Positions 5,854 through 6,016 of a stretch of 6,016 nt of DNA are shown here, in pieces; position 1 is the stretch's first letter; the number at the start of each line of letters is the position of its first letter. The stretch spans positions 1 through 6,016 of the forward strand of contig JAGVIJ010000100.1 in NCBI GenBank assembly GCA_020056125.1, written 5' to 3'. The position numbers and the translations under genes were made by a program. Source of the stretch: a bacterium. Lineage in GTDB: Bacteria > Patescibacteriota > Patescibacteriia > 2-12-FULL-60-25. The notes beneath the pieces were generated by a model. That model did not search any database. It was not told the DNA's origin and saw only the letters and a program-made list of their open reading frames with translations.

Positions 5854-6016
5854 GGATCCCTCCTTTCTTTTCGCACCTTGCCCTAATTTGAGACTTTTGT
5901 CAAGGGGACTCGTCCGCGGCGTTTGTCAACGAGTTGGAACAGCCACTAAGCATGAGCGTAGGAAAAACAACGGTGAAATGAATAAATTCGGTGTGTTCCA
6001 GCGAGCCTCAAATTCC
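5854..6016. other. right-edge region without a confident gene
   Basis: TTTGTCAA occurs twice (5896-5903 and 5922-5929), which reads as TTGACAAA on the minus strand. Either copy could be a -35 for the 60-residue gene, but no -10 fits at normal spacing. Inverted pairs include ACTCGT/ACGAGT (5908-5913, 5929-5934), GTTGGAACA/TGTTCCAGC with one wobble (5933-5941, 5994-6002) and AATTTGAG/CTCAAATT (5885-5892, 6007-6014). A plus-strand ATG at 5978 stays open to the window edge for only 13 codons, too few to call a gene. Confidence 0.3.
5859..5865 (-). promoter_or_regulatory. strong Shine-Dalgarno site of the 60-residue gene
   Basis: The minus strand reads AAGGAGG, then GATCC, then ATG. The match to the anti-Shine-Dalgarno is near perfect with 5-nt spacing. 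It fixes the start at 5853 and contrasts with the other starts in the window, which lack such a site. Confidence 0.75.

Noticed and set aside
5952..6016. Leader peptide MSVGKTTVK overlapping by ATGA a second frame at 5978
   Set aside because: Only 9 codons and 13 codons are visible, the ribosome sites are weak and no promoter fits.
1..6016. CRISPR array, tRNA or rRNA genes, recoded UGA
   Set aside because: No regularly spaced repeats, no tRNA or rRNA sequence recognised on either strand, and the stop codon use fits the standard bacterial code.

Overview
The window looks like a stretch of chromosome from a Candidate Phyla Radiation (Patescibacteria, Parcubacteria-like) bacterium. This is an inference from several signs. 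The only recognisable housekeeping gene encodes a threonyl-tRNA synthetase without the N-terminal TGS domain. A single-pass membrane protein has a baseplate-J-like extracytoplasmic region of a kind I associate with these genomes. The two other longer genes are orphans. A dispersed palindromic repeat starting TGTCATTGCGAG is present, and most starts lack a Shine-Dalgarno sequence. TAA, TGA and TAG all serve as stops, so nothing here points to the UGA=Gly code of Gracilibacteria/SR1.

Layout: 1-136 holds the possible tail of an upstream frame and two hairpins, the second a strong terminator. 197-1753 (+) encodes a 518-residue soluble protein of unknown function, with its own extended -10 promoter and almost no leader. 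It converges on thrS (1809-3599, -), and a perfect 14-bp bidirectional terminator fills the 55-bp gap. Upstream of thrS, 3600-3859 is gene-free. It contains a roughly 108-bp imperfect palindromic repeat, apparently with a second palindrome inserted in it, and then a 30-bp palindromic terminator. 3860-5068 (-) is the membrane-anchored baseplate-J-like protein. It is divided from the divergent 133-residue gene (5241-5642, +) by a 172-bp region with two divergent extended -10 promoters. A short 60-residue gene (5671-5853, -) with a near-perfect Shine-Dalgarno sequence follows. The last 163 bp hold no confident gene, but contain short direct and inverted repeats.

The genes look like separate single-gene transcription units and not one operon: adjacent pairs are mostly convergent or divergent, with individual promoters and terminators. 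Apart from ThrRS in translation, no shared pathway can be read from the sequence. I do not see a convincing new multi-gene system. The points most worth following are the nested repeat, the TGS-less ThrRS, the orphan 518-residue protein and the membrane protein/133-residue divergent pair.
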